Assembly (NCBI GenBank): GCA_002311345.1
Contig: DCAA01000029.1
Location: 53,162-73,455 of the forward strand
Source of the DNA: Planctomycetes bacterium UBA1146
GTDB taxonomy: Bacteria; Planctomycetota; UBA8108; UBA1146
Reading direction: 5' to 3'
Length of the DNA stretch: 20,294 nucleotides
Under the pieces are notes generated by a model, which saw only the letters and a list, made by a program, of their open reading frames with translations, ran no database searches and had not been told where the DNA came from. Position 1 is the first letter of the stretch; every line of letters starts with the position of its first letter. This document shows positions 7,760 through 15,583 of the stretch, piece after piece. A program made the position numbers and the translations under genes.

Positions 7760-8707
7760 GTGGTCTCCTATACCCTGCGAAGACTGCTCGAGGCGATTCC
7801 TGTCATCTTGCTGGTGACGCTGATCGTGTTCCTCCTGAACGCTGCCATCCCCGGTAATCCAGGAAGAATCCGTCTGGGCCAGAGGGCAGATCCGGCCTCC
7901 GTCGATGCCTATAACGAGGCACGTGGATACAACGATCCCCTGCCGGTGCAGTACGGTCGCTACCTGTGGCGACTGTTCACCGATTTCGATCTCGGTGAAT
8001 CGGATGTCAAGGCGGGCAAGAGCGTCAACGAGATCCTCGAGGAGGCGTTCGGCGTCACCATACGCCTTGCCATATTTTCCATGTTCATCGCTCTCGTTGT
8101 TGGCATCGGCGCCGGAATCCTGTCGGCGGTGCGAAGTCGTACGTGGATCGATTACTGTTCGATGCTGGTCGCCATCATGGGGGTCTCGATGCCGGTTTTC
8201 TGGCTCGGCATCCTGATGATCATCTACGTGGCTCCAGTGCTCGGGCTGCCCAGGACCGGCTTCGATGACACCGACGCGTACACCATGTTCCGTTCGCTGA
8301 TCTTACCCGCCGCGGCGTTGGGCCTGCTCTCATCGGCCACCATCGCCCGCCTTTGCCGTTCGGCGATGCTCGACGTACTGACCCAGGACTACATCCGTAC
8401 CGCTCGATCGAAGGGGCTGGGGGAGGCGGTGGTGGTGCTCAAGCATGCCTTGAAAAATGCCGCCATACCGATCGTCACCGTGGTCGGCAACTCGTTCGGG
8501 TATCTGCTGGTGGGAGCGGTTCTGACGGAGACGGTGTTTGCCTTGCCGGGTCTCGGACGAGAAGTGGTCGAGGCGATCAAGCAGCGTGACCGGGAGCTGA
8601 TCACCGGCGGAATCCTGTTGATGTCGTTCGTGTTCGTCGGGGTCAATCTACTGGTAGACCTGTCGTATGCCTGGTTCGATCCGAGGGTGCGTGATGACCG
8701 CAACTAA
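7760..8707 (+). CDS. OppB/DppB-type ABC permease (cassette B)
   Basis: Membrane permease subunit, 315 aa, the standard family length without the enlarged loop seen in cassettes A and D. The start is GTG at 7760 with GAGG 4 nt upstream, giving the characteristic MVSYTLRRLLEAIP opening; TM1 is about 12-30. A short extracytoplasmic region (30-95) precedes the core helices. The EAA loop is at about 210-233 (YIRTARSKG...KHALKNA), contacting the ATPase, and the C-terminus is AWFDPRVRDDRN. The equivalent of the GDFGRS motif is altered to FDLGES (76-81). Its last 14 nt overlap the start of the next permease gene. Confidence 0.95.
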   Translation: MVSYTLRRLLEAIPVILLVTLIVFLLNAAIPGNPGRIRLGQRADPASVDAYNEARGYNDPLPVQYGRYLWRLFTDFDLGESDVKAGKSVNEILEEAFGVTIRLAIFSMFIALVVGIGAGILSAVRSRTWIDYCSMLVAIMGVSMPVFWLGILMIIYVAPVLGLPRTGFDDTDAYTMFRSLILPAAALGLLSSATIARLCRSAMLDVLTQDYIRTARSKGLGEAVVVLKHALKNAAIPIVTVVGNSFGYLLVGAVLTETVFALPGLGREVVEAIKQRDRELITGGILLMSFVFVGVNLLVDLSYAWFDPRVRDDRN

Positions 8708-9590
8708 CCGAGGACGATCCCCGACCCAGATGGCCTTCAAGCGTCTCCGGCGCAATCGACTGGCGATGCTGGGGGCACTGGTCGTGATGATGGTCACGGT
8801 GCTGGCGTTCTTTCCCTCGTGGCTGGTGCCCTCCCATGCCGACGGCGCAGGACCCTACGGTTTCGCTGAACAGTTCCGCGGCGCCCACGAGTATCAGCAG
8901 CCACCTGGAATCCCGGGGCACCCGCTCGGGACCGATGAACTGGGCAGGGATGTGTGGACTCGCATCGTTTATGGCGCTGGTATCTCTCTGAGGGTTGGAC
9001 TGGTGGGCACACTGGTTGCGCTGTTCATCGGTCTGATCCTCGGGAGCATCGCTGGTTTCCGAGGCGGGCGCATCGATACGCTGATTTCGCGTCTGACTGA
9101 TACCTTCTTTGCCTTTCCCAGTTTGTTGCTGATGATTGGCATCCTTGCAGTGTTCGAGAAACCCAACGAAATTGTCATCTTTGCCGCACTCGGAGTTGTT
9201 GGCTGGCCAGGAGTGGCACGGATCGTGCGTGGTCAGGTGATTTCACTGAGGGGTAGTGAGTTCGTACTCGGGGCGAGGGCGCTTGGCCAAAGTGATACGC
9301 GTATTCTCATCGGACATGTTTTGCCCAACTGCCTCGGTCCCGTGGTGGTGGTCTCGACCTTGATGATCGCCGGAAACATCCTGGCCGAGGCGGGGCTGTC
9401 TTTTCTTGGCATCGGTTTACCTCCTCCATCTCCTTCCTGGGGACGGATGCTGGTCGATTCCAAGGAGTACTGGGTCGATATGCCGTGGATGGGGATCTTT
9501 CCCGGTCTTTCCATCATGATCACGGTGCTCGGCTTCAACCTGCTCGGCGACGGGCTTCGAGACGCCTTCGATCCAAAGATGAAGGATTAG
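8694..9590 (+). CDS. OppC/DppC-type ABC permease (cassette B)
   Basis: Second permease of cassette B, 298 aa from ATG 8694, typical for DppC/OppC. This start has GAGGG 6 nt upstream and gives the expected basic, cytoplasmic N-terminus (FKRLRRNRLAM) before TM1 (24-45); an in-frame ATG at 8667 lies deep inside the preceding gene and adds no family sequence. GTDELGRD is at 79-86, the EAA loop at about 189-211 (EFVLGARALG...GHVLPN), and GDGLRDAFDPK is at the C-terminus. Its TAG stop (9588-9590) overlaps the TAA stop of the opposing cassette C permease. No ATPase gene follows. Confidence 0.95.
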   Translation: MTATNRGRSPTQMAFKRLRRNRLAMLGALVVMMVTVLAFFPSWLVPSHADGAGPYGFAEQFRGAHEYQQPPGIPGHPLGTDELGRDVWTRIVYGAGISLRVGLVGTLVALFIGLILGSIAGFRGGRIDTLISRLTDTFFAFPSLLLMIGILAVFEKPNEIVIFAALGVVGWPGVARIVRGQVISLRGSEFVLGARALGQSDTRILIGHVLPNCLGPVVVVSTLMIAGNILAEAGLSFLGIGLPPPSPSWGRMLVDSKEYWVDMPWMGIFPGLSIMITVLGFNLLGDGLRDAFDPKMKD

Positions 9591-10444
9591 CGCTGCCGTT
9601 TCGGATCGAGATCATTGCGTAGTGCATCGCCGACGACATTGAGAGCCAGCAGCGTCACCGCCAGTGCGATCGATGGAAACGCCACCATCCACCAGGCGGT
9701 TCGGACAGGATTGAGCACCTCGAAAGCATCCCGTGCCAGCGTTCCCCACGAGACGGCCGGTGCCTGCACCCCCAGACCGAGGAAGGAGAGGAACGCCTCG
9801 AACAACAGCACCCGGGGGATGATGAGGGTGACGGTGACGAGGATGGTGGGGATCAGGTTGGGTAGGATGTGGCGCCACAGGATCCGGTTTCGAGGGGTCC
9901 CCAGAGCGGTCGCTGCCACGGCCCATTCTCGTCTGGCGAGCGAACGTGTTTCGCCTCGAACCACGCGCGCCATCGGAGTCCAGTAGACGATCCCGAGGAT
10001 GAGGAAGAAGAGTCCCAGCCCTCCTCCGGCCGCCTCCCAGGAAGATCCGCGCGCGATACTCGCCAGCAAGATGACGAGGAACACCAGCGGGACCGAGTCG
10101 AGCAGGTCGACAACACGCATCATCAGTTCGTCACGCCTGCCAGAACCTCCTCCGGCGACCAGTCCCCACGATACTCCCAGCAGCAGTGCGGTCGCGGCAC
10201 CAGCGAGTGCACATGCCAACGACACGCGCGAACCCCACAGAATGCGACTGAACAGGTCGCGCCCGAGCGCATCGGTTCCCATCAGGTGATGACTATCGGG
10301 CGCACTCCAGGCCAGCGAGGGCTCGGCAGACTCCGGCGAGGAGATGGGCAATAGCGGTGCCAGGATCGATACCAGCAGCACTGCCAGCAACCATCCGAGA
10401 CCCAGCAACGGTACCGGAGACCGGGTCGTAACCAGCGGTTTCAC
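9587..10444 (-). CDS. OppC/DppC-type ABC permease (cassette C)
   Basis: Second permease of cassette C, 285 aa, slightly short for the family. The start chosen is GTG at 10444, which overlaps the upstream stop as GTGA and has a strong GGGAGGAA just upstream; the longer open frame reaching 10870 only shadows the OppB gene. TM1 is about 13-33, GTDALGRD 56-63, the EAA loop about 173-196 (EWAVAATALG...RHILPN), and the end GDALRNDLDPKRQR. The N-terminal segment before TM1 lacks the usual basic block. It converges with cassette B and shares 4 bp with it at the stop codons. Confidence 0.94.
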   Translation of the reverse strand: MKPLVTTRSPVPLLGLGWLLAVLLVSILAPLLPISSPESAEPSLAWSAPDSHHLMGTDALGRDLFSRILWGSRVSLACALAGAATALLLGVSWGLVAGGGSGRRDELMMRVVDLLDSVPLVFLVILLASIARGSSWEAAGGGLGLFFLILGIVYWTPMARVVRGETRSLARREWAVAATALGTPRNRILWRHILPNLIPTILVTVTLIIPRVLLFEAFLSFLGLGVQAPAVSWGTLARDAFEVLNPVRTAWWMVAFPSIALAVTLLALNVVGDALRNDLDPKRQR

Positions 10445-11364
10445 GGCGCTTCCTCCCTCAATCTCGGATCGAGCATCAGCAGCAGCACATCGGTCAGCAG
10501 GGTGAGCAACTGGAGCAATACGGTGTAGAGAAGCACCGCTCCCAGTACCAGCGGGTAATCTCGATTGAGCGCTCCCTGGATGAAGTGCATCCCGACTCCC
10601 GGGATGGCAAAGATCTGTTCGATGACGAGCGAACCTGTCAACAGCGCGGCAGCAGTCGGTCCCAGAGCCGAGACCAGTGGGATCATCGCTGGCCGCAGGC
10701 AATGGCGCAGCAGAACGTCGAACGATCCACGCCCCTTGGCACGCGCGGTCCTGGCGAATTCCTGTGTTTTCATCTCGATGAGACCACTGCGGATCAAGCG
10801 TGCTGCTTGCGCTGCAGGAGCCAGCGCCAGACACGTCACCGGCAGGATCAGCGACCGTGGTGTCTCCCAACCGGCCGGCGGGACCCAGCCGAGGCCAAAG
10901 GAGAAGGCCAGCACCAGCATGCCGGCGATCACATAGAGAGGTAGTGAGATGCCGATGGAGGCGAAGGCCACCACCAACTGGTCGATCCAGCTCCCCGAGC
11001 GCAGCGCAGCCAGTAGGCCCAGCAGGATGCCGATGGTGGTTCCCAGCACCAGTGCCAGAGTCCCCAGCACGATGGAGATCGGCAGACCTGCGCCAAGGAT
11101 CGACGCTACGTCATGGTCCGGTTGTCTCAGCGATGGCCCCGGATCGAGTAGTAGCCAGCCCTGGAGCTGATCGAGGTACTGGCTCCAGAGCGGAGCATCA
11201 AGATTGTAGCGTGCCTCTATCGCTTTCTTGACCTCAGCGGGGGGGTCTCTTGCCTCATCGAAGGGCCCACCCGGGGCCGCCCTGATGATGAAAAAGGATA
11301 GAGTGAAAACCATCCAGATGGTCACGACAGCAGTGATCGATCGGCGCAGTAATAACTGACTCAG
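10441..11364 (-). CDS. OppB/DppB-type ABC permease, probable CTG start (cassette C)
   Basis: First permease of cassette C, compact like that of cassette B. The frame has TM1 then IIRAAPGGPFD, a short extracytoplasmic segment with NLDAPLW and DPGPSL, and an EAA loop (EFARTARAKG...LRHCLRPA) before the last helices and LMLDPRLREEAP. The first standard start is GTG at 11325 (294 aa), but this has no ribosome site and omits the conserved basic N-terminus. Upstream in frame are LLLRRSITAV-type residues expected of OppB, back to CTG at 11364, which overlaps the SBP stop as CTGA and has AGGGGGG 4 nt upstream. No ATG, GTG or TTG exists between 11326 and the preceding in-frame stop. I therefore extend it to CTG 11364 (307 aa). 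Family assignment is firm; start is moderate. Confidence 0.92.
   Translation of the reverse strand: MSQLLLRRSITAVVTIWMVFTLSFFIIRAAPGGPFDEARDPPAEVKKAIEARYNLDAPLWSQYLDQLQGWLLLDPGPSLRQPDHDVASILGAGLPISIVLGTLALVLGTTIGILLGLLAALRSGSWIDQLVVAFASIGISLPLYVIAGMLVLAFSFGLGWVPPAGWETPRSLILPVTCLALAPAAQAARLIRSGLIEMKTQEFARTARAKGRGSFDVLLRHCLRPAMIPLVSALGPTAAALLTGSLVIEQIFAIPGVGMHFIQGALNRDYPLVLGAVLLYTVLLQLLTLLTDVLLLMLDPRLREEAP
10450..10457 (-). promoter_or_regulatory. Strong ribosome binding site for the cassette C OppC-like gene
   Basis: GGGAGGAA on the minus strand, inside the 3' end of the OppB-like gene and 5 nt before GTG 10444. It settles the start of the downstream permease and would let it be translated well despite the GTG codon. 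Confidence 0.75.
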
Positions 11365-13073
11365 GGCGCCCCCCTGTCGAGACCGCGTAGATCATGCTGA
11401 TCGAGTGGATTGGCATGAAATCCGGTGATCTGTTGTGAGATCAGGTTGCCGGATGTCATCGACCACAACGGCAGGATCGGTCCGCGTTCGAGCAGGATCT
11501 TTTCGGCCAGATACCAGGAACGCTGACGTTGCTTTACATCGGTGTGATGCAGTGCTTCAGCGACGTGACGGTCGTATTCCGCATCGGACCAACCGGTGCG
11601 GTTGTTGGGCGCATCGCTGGTGAAGAGAGTCAGGAAGGTGGCCACATCGGGAAAATCTGCGATCCAGTTGCTGCGCGAGATGTCATAGTCGACGGAACGT
11701 TGTGCGTCGAGAAAACTCCGCCATTCCATCGCGCGAATCCTCGTATCCAGTCCCAGTTCACGTTTCCAGCACAGTTGTAGCCACTCGGCGACCAGTGTGT
11801 TGGTGCCGCCGGAAGGAAGCAGGATCTCGATGGCAGGTAATGATCGTCCACCAGCCATCCCCGGCACCTTCCAGCCCGATTTTGCCAGCAACTCACGGGC
11901 GAGTTGCGGGTCGTAGCCAATCTTTGGCCACTGCTCGGCGCTCACCTCGATGCTCGGAATGACACCCTGTGCGGTGAGAGTGGCACCCTGGTAATCGGGC
12001 AGAGGATCGTCCAGAACCGTCGATACGCCACGCTTTTGCAATTTTCGACGCTGTCTTTCCATCGCCGCAGGTGCCCAGGGGACGAATCCATGGGCGGGCT
12101 CGGGATCACCACCGAGCACATCCTGGCACAGTTGCATGCGGTCGATCGACAGTGACAAGGCGCGGCGTACCGCCACGTCATCGAGGGGAGGGCGCTCGAG
12201 ATTCAGTCGATAAAAAGATATCGCAAGATAGGGGTCGGCTCGCCATTTCGAAGACCAGTCGGGATCGCTACGCAGAACCGGAATCGCGGCAGCGGGTACG
12301 CGAACCGCCCAGTCTGACATTCCGGCAACAAAAAGGTTGAGCATCGTGTTGCCCGATTCAGCGGCAAGGAAATCGATGATCTCGAGCGCCGGACGAGCAG
12401 GCCCGCGGTAATTAGAATTGGGTACGAGGCGGATTCTGTCGCGTAATCGCCATTGCTGCAGTTTCCATGGTCCGTTGGTTGGCACATCGACGCCGGCTGT
12501 GCCGCGGGAACTGATGTGGACCGGTTGCAGTGGAGTTTGCGCGCACAGGTACGGAAACCACGGTGCCGGATGGATCAGTTCGACGACGAGGGTGTTGCTT
12601 CCCTCGGTTCGAATTTGAACCTGCTGGCGACTTCCTTGACCTCTTCTCCACTGTCTTGCGCCGACCACAATTTCGAGTAGATCGCCGTAGGGAGCCCCCT
12701 GAGTCGGATCGAGAAGGTCGAGCCATGACCTGCGAAAATCGCTGGCATCGAGAGGCGAGCCATCGCTCCAGGCAAGTTGTGGCTGCAATTGGAATCGCCA
12801 CAGAGTGCCATCGGCCGACACCGTCCAGCTCACAGCACAGCCGGGGAGTGGCTCGAGAGTGGCAGGATCGAGCAACAGCAGGCCCTCGTGAAGGGCTAGA
12901 ATCACCCTTCCTTCGGCGATGCCGGTGGCGCGGTGGGGGTGCAAACTGCCCGGGTCTGTTCCATTCCCGATGACCAGATCGGCTCGACCCGGCAGTGCAT
13001 CCGGGATCAGGGATCCCAACCAGATGGCCACAAACGCCATGCTGAGCAGTAGCAACAACCCCCGCACCGACAT
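11361..13073 (-). CDS. Oligopeptide ABC substrate-binding protein, OppA-like (SBP family 5, cassette C)
   Basis: Ligand-binding component of cassette C, 570 aa from ATG 13073. GGGGAG lies 3 nt upstream and the sequence then opens with a hydrophobic signal (residues 5-22). An alternative TTG start at 13127 would add 18 polar residues before the signal. The mature part begins with DPGSLHPHRATGIAEGRVILAL and EGLLLLDPATLEPLPGCA, close to the OppA pattern for DPxTLDP and EGL. Later come FQLQPQLAWSDGSP, WIADFPD and NNRTGWSDAEYD, again OppA-like. Unlike the SBPs of cassettes A and B it has no lipobox cysteine, so it may be a soluble periplasmic protein or be held by an uncleaved signal anchor. It overlaps the next permease gene if that gene starts at CTG. 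Confidence 0.93.
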   Translation of the reverse strand: MSVRGLLLLLSMAFVAIWLGSLIPDALPGRADLVIGNGTDPGSLHPHRATGIAEGRVILALHEGLLLLDPATLEPLPGCAVSWTVSADGTLWRFQLQPQLAWSDGSPLDASDFRRSWLDLLDPTQGAPYGDLLEIVVGARQWRRGQGSRQQVQIRTEGSNTLVVELIHPAPWFPYLCAQTPLQPVHISSRGTAGVDVPTNGPWKLQQWRLRDRIRLVPNSNYRGPARPALEIIDFLAAESGNTMLNLFVAGMSDWAVRVPAAAIPVLRSDPDWSSKWRADPYLAISFYRLNLERPPLDDVAVRRALSLSIDRMQLCQDVLGGDPEPAHGFVPWAPAAMERQRRKLQKRGVSTVLDDPLPDYQGATLTAQGVIPSIEVSAEQWPKIGYDPQLARELLAKSGWKVPGMAGGRSLPAIEILLPSGGTNTLVAEWLQLCWKRELGLDTRIRAMEWRSFLDAQRSVDYDISRSNWIADFPDVATFLTLFTSDAPNNRTGWSDAEYDRHVAEALHHTDVKQRQRSWYLAEKILLERGPILPLWSMTSGNLISQQITGFHANPLDQHDLRGLDRGAP

Positions 13074-13293
13074 CTTCTCCCCACTTCCCGCGCCGCGAAT
13101 GATGCGCCCCCGGGGCATTGTGGGCAAGCCTCGGCCGATGGCCCTGCTTTGCTTGCTGTTGGAGGGGTCGAACGTTATCCTGCTGAAGCCGTGGAAACTC
13201 TCCGTTGGTCACTGTCCGCGAGTAGTTTTCGGTAAGAACGAAGCCAGCGGATCGGTCGGGGTGATACCCCATTCCAGAGGAAATTGGACCAAG
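13074..13293. other. Divergent intergenic region between cassette C and the small basic protein gene
   Basis: This 220-bp region should hold promoters for both directions. It includes a GC-rich CCCCGGGG dyad near 13107-13114 and a small hairpin GGGGT-GAT-ACCCC (13258-13270) shortly before the small protein's ribosome site. No convincing gene lies in it; open frames crossing it on both strands continue from genes in other frames. Confidence 0.6.
13153..13181 (+). promoter_or_regulatory. Candidate sigma-70 promoter for the small basic protein gene
   Basis: TTGCTG (13153-13158) and TATCCT (13176-13181) are separated by 17 bp, each matching consensus at four positions. Transcription would start near 13188, leaving a leader of about 105 nt that includes the GGGGT/ACCCC hairpin. 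Tentative. Confidence 0.3.
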
Positions 13294-13575
13294 ATGTCGA
13301 TTCACAGAACCCTGAGAAACACCGGTGCCCTCAAGGGCACCCGAAACGTCCTCACCCGCTACGAGCGGATTCTACAACTCGAAGCAGAAGGTCGATTCAC
13401 CGAAGGTGAAGACGACCCATTTGGTCTCCCCAAGACCCGGGTTCTCAAGGTAAAGAAACGCGCCAAGGAAAAGAAAGAGACAGAAGAAGTCGAAGTCTTG
13501 CTCGAAGATGGTGTCGAGGGCGAAGCTGGTGCCGAGGGCGAAGCGGACAAGGAGAAGGAAAAGGAGAAGAAGTAG
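13294..13575 (+). CDS. Small basic protein of the PVC-specific family, with acidic/lysine-rich tail
   Basis: Protein of 93 aa. Residues 1-58 match the short basic protein family that I recall from Planctomycetes, Verrucomicrobia and Chlamydiae (TIGR04137 from memory): SIHRTLRNTGALKGTRNVLTR, then YERILQLEAEGRF, then FGLPKTRVLKVKKR. Its function is not established; its basic character and abundance in PVC genomes suggest a nucleic-acid or ribosome-associated role. Residues 59-93 are a low-complexity tail of Glu, Lys, Gly and Ala, longer than I would expect in the family. Start ATG 13294 has AGAGGA 12 nt upstream, a rather long spacing; the open frame upstream to 12919 is antisense to the SBP gene and rejected. 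A hairpin follows at 13631, so it may be transcribed largely separately from the importer genes behind it. Confidence 0.85.
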   Translation: MSIHRTLRNTGALKGTRNVLTRYERILQLEAEGRFTEGEDDPFGLPKTRVLKVKKRAKEKKETEEVEVLLEDGVEGEAGAEGEADKEKEKEKK

Positions 13576-13630
13576 GGACTCCGCTCCCGTTCCTTCTGTA
13601 TTCCGCAACTTTCGCGCGATTTCTTGTTCG

Positions 13631-13658
13631 GCCCGGTCGCTTCGCGTCTGGGCTGTTT
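13631..13658 (+). terminator. Terminator-like hairpin between the small basic protein gene and the yejA-like gene
   Basis: GCCCGG (13631-13636) pairs with CTGGGC (13648-13653), including one G-U pair. After a T-T mismatch, CGC pairs with GCG around a TTC loop, giving nine pairs. TGTTT follows directly, a short and imperfect T-tract. It sits 56 nt after the small gene's stop and about 33 nt before the next start, so it may terminate fully or allow partial read-through. Confidence 0.45.
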
Positions 13659-13690
13659 GCGTGTAACGATCCCCTTTCCCGGAGGTCTCC

Positions 13691-15541
13691 ATGACTCGTC
13701 TGACCAGCATGGTTTTCGTCGTGCTCGCCGTGGTTTTCGGTTGTTGTGATCCGCTCCAGGCCGATTACGACCAGGTCGAGATCGATGGTCGGATCTGGAC
13801 CACCAATACCACCTTCGAACCGCTGGGCAGTCCAGATGCAGTTCACGGAGGCAAACTCCGCACCAGCATTCCCATTTTTCTACCGACTTTGCGCAATGAC
13901 GGACCAAACTCGAATCTGACCACCATCACCGATATCTACGCTCTGACCCACGACCGACTGCTCGTGATCCATCCGGAAACTCTCGAGTGGATTCCCTCAC
14001 TCGCGTCTCACTGGATCATCGAGAAAAACGAAGATCACCAGGTGTTCTGGTTTCGCATCGATGAACGGGCTCGATTTTCCGACGGTACCAAGGTTACCGC
14101 CGACGATATCCTGGCCTCCTTCGAGCACATCATGGATCCGGATATCAAGGATCCCGCCAGCACCAAACTGTTCAACGATATGTACGAGACACCGGTGGTC
14201 CACGATGAACGAACCATCTCGGTCAAAACCAAGAAAGTAAACTGGCGTCTGATGATGTACTTTTCTGCCAGTCTCGTCATCTATCCGGCCGAACAGATTC
14301 GCATCCCGGGAGATGTTTATCTCGACGAGTTCAACTGGAAGATGATACCGGGAGCGGGCCCCTACGTTTTACGCGACGACAGCATCCAGCAGGAGATTTC
14401 GGTCACTCTTTACCGCAATGAAGGCTGGTGGGGTTGGGGTACACGCGGTGCCCGAGGCCTCTTTAACTTCGATGAGATCCAGTTGGTGGTGGTGCGTGAC
14501 CGCGAACTGGCGTTCGAGAAGTTCAAGGCGGGAGAACTCGATTACTACAAGGTGCTACGTGCGCAGCGTTGGGCAGAGGAGACCGGTTTCGAGGCGGTCC
14601 GCAACGGCTGGATACGCAAGCAGAAGATCTACAACGAGCAGCCACAGTCCTTCTCCGGATACATGATGAACATGCGTCAATGGCCCTTCGACGACAAGAA
14701 CGTGCGGCTGGCATTTTGCTACGGTGTCGATCGAAAAACGCTGTTCGACAAGTTGTTCTTCAACCAGTACGAGTACATCGACAGTTACTACCCGGGTGGT
14801 CGGTGGGGGAATCCGGACAACCGCAAGATTCGCTACAACCCGCGCCGTGCCGAACGGTTCCTCGATCGCGCTGGATACACCCAACGCAATGAAGATGGCA
14901 TCCGGGTGCACGAGAAGACCGGCAAGCCGCTCCAGTTCACCATCGAATACGGCTTTCCTTCTTCGACCAGGATTCACCAGGTGATCGCCGAGGGGTTGCT
15001 CAAGATCGGTATCCGCATGAAACTAAAGCGGATCGACTACAATACTCTGATGAAAAAAATCAGCGAACGTCAGTTCACGGTTCACATGCAATCCTGGCGC
15101 GGGATCCTGTTTCCCAATCCCATCACGTCGTGGCATGGAGATCTGGCCAATGAACCCTACAACAACAACCTCTCCGGTGTCTCCATCGACGAGGTGGATC
15201 AGTTGATGGAGCAGTACGACCGTACTTTCGACATCGATGAGCAGACCGCATTCATGCAAAAAATCGACGGCCTCATCTTCAAGGAACATCCGGTCGCTTT
15301 GACCTGGTACGGTCCGTTTGAACGAATTGTGTCGTGGAATCATTTCGGCCAGCCCCAAAAGGTCCTGTCGAGGACCGGCGACGACCATTCCCTCTGGAGA
15401 TACTGGTGGACCACCCCCGAGATGCAGCAACGCCTGGCCAAGGCCAAGGAGGACGGGACGGATCTTCCCGTCGGTCCCGATGTGATCGATCCATGGGGCG
15501 TCAAGGCTCGCATGGAGGCCGGCGGAGAAGTCAAGGAATAG
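13691..15541 (+). CDS. yejA: YejA-like ABC substrate-binding protein (cassette D)
   Basis: Extracytoplasmic binding protein of a Yej-type importer; E. coli YejA (about 600 aa) serves in uptake of microcin C and oligopeptides. This protein is 616 aa. Start ATG 13691 has GGAGG 5 nt upstream. The N-terminus is a signal peptide with a possible lipobox (VVFGC, Cys18) or a signal peptidase I site after LQA (24). YejA-type features: LTHDRLL, FRIDERARFSDGTKVTADD, PGAGPYVLRD (220-229), FNFDEIQ then RDRELAFEKFKAGELDYY (269-286), and a segment around RWAEETGFEAVRNGWI resembling YejA's. The WWGWG insert and a charged C-terminal tail (after TTPEMQQ) are features of this copy. The two next genes are the matching YejB/YejE-like permeases. 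Subfamily is well supported; ligand is unproven. Confidence 0.92.
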   Translation: MTRLTSMVFVVLAVVFGCCDPLQADYDQVEIDGRIWTTNTTFEPLGSPDAVHGGKLRTSIPIFLPTLRNDGPNSNLTTITDIYALTHDRLLVIHPETLEWIPSLASHWIIEKNEDHQVFWFRIDERARFSDGTKVTADDILASFEHIMDPDIKDPASTKLFNDMYETPVVHDERTISVKTKKVNWRLMMYFSASLVIYPAEQIRIPGDVYLDEFNWKMIPGAGPYVLRDDSIQQEISVTLYRNEGWWGWGTRGARGLFNFDEIQLVVVRDRELAFEKFKAGELDYYKVLRAQRWAEETGFEAVRNGWIRKQKIYNEQPQSFSGYMMNMRQWPFDDKNVRLAFCYGVDRKTLFDKLFFNQYEYIDSYYPGGRWGNPDNRKIRYNPRRAERFLDRAGYTQRNEDGIRVHEKTGKPLQFTIEYGFPSSTRIHQVIAEGLLKIGIRMKLKRIDYNTLMKKISERQFTVHMQSWRGILFPNPITSWHGDLANEPYNNNLSGVSIDEVDQLMEQYDRTFDIDEQTAFMQKIDGLIFKEHPVALTWYGPFERIVSWNHFGQPQKVLSRTGDDHSLWRYWWTTPEMQQRLAKAKEDGTDLPVGPDVIDPWGVKARMEAGGEVKE

Positions 15542-15583
15542 GGTCTTCTCGATGAAATCCGTGCGCCGGGAAGGCACTGATCG

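Noticed and set aside
10445..10870. N-terminal extension of the cassette C OppC-like permease
   Set aside because: It lies entirely within the OppB-like gene in another frame and shows no permease features; GTG 10444 has a strong ribosome site and GTGA overlap.
1277..13073. Reading one of the cassettes as a nickel (Nik) or other metal importer
   Set aside because: The permease families overlap with Nik systems, but the SBPs show general peptide-type motifs and no nickel-specific features or metal-regulator gene are seen.
12919..13293. N-terminal extension of the small basic protein frame
   Set aside because: It is antisense to the SBP signal region and shows no similarity; family sequence begins exactly at ATG 13294.
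12412..13305. Minus-strand open frame of 297 codons covering the cassette C SBP start
   Set aside because: It overlaps the SBP in a different frame, with Arg/Ser-rich shadow composition and no domain.
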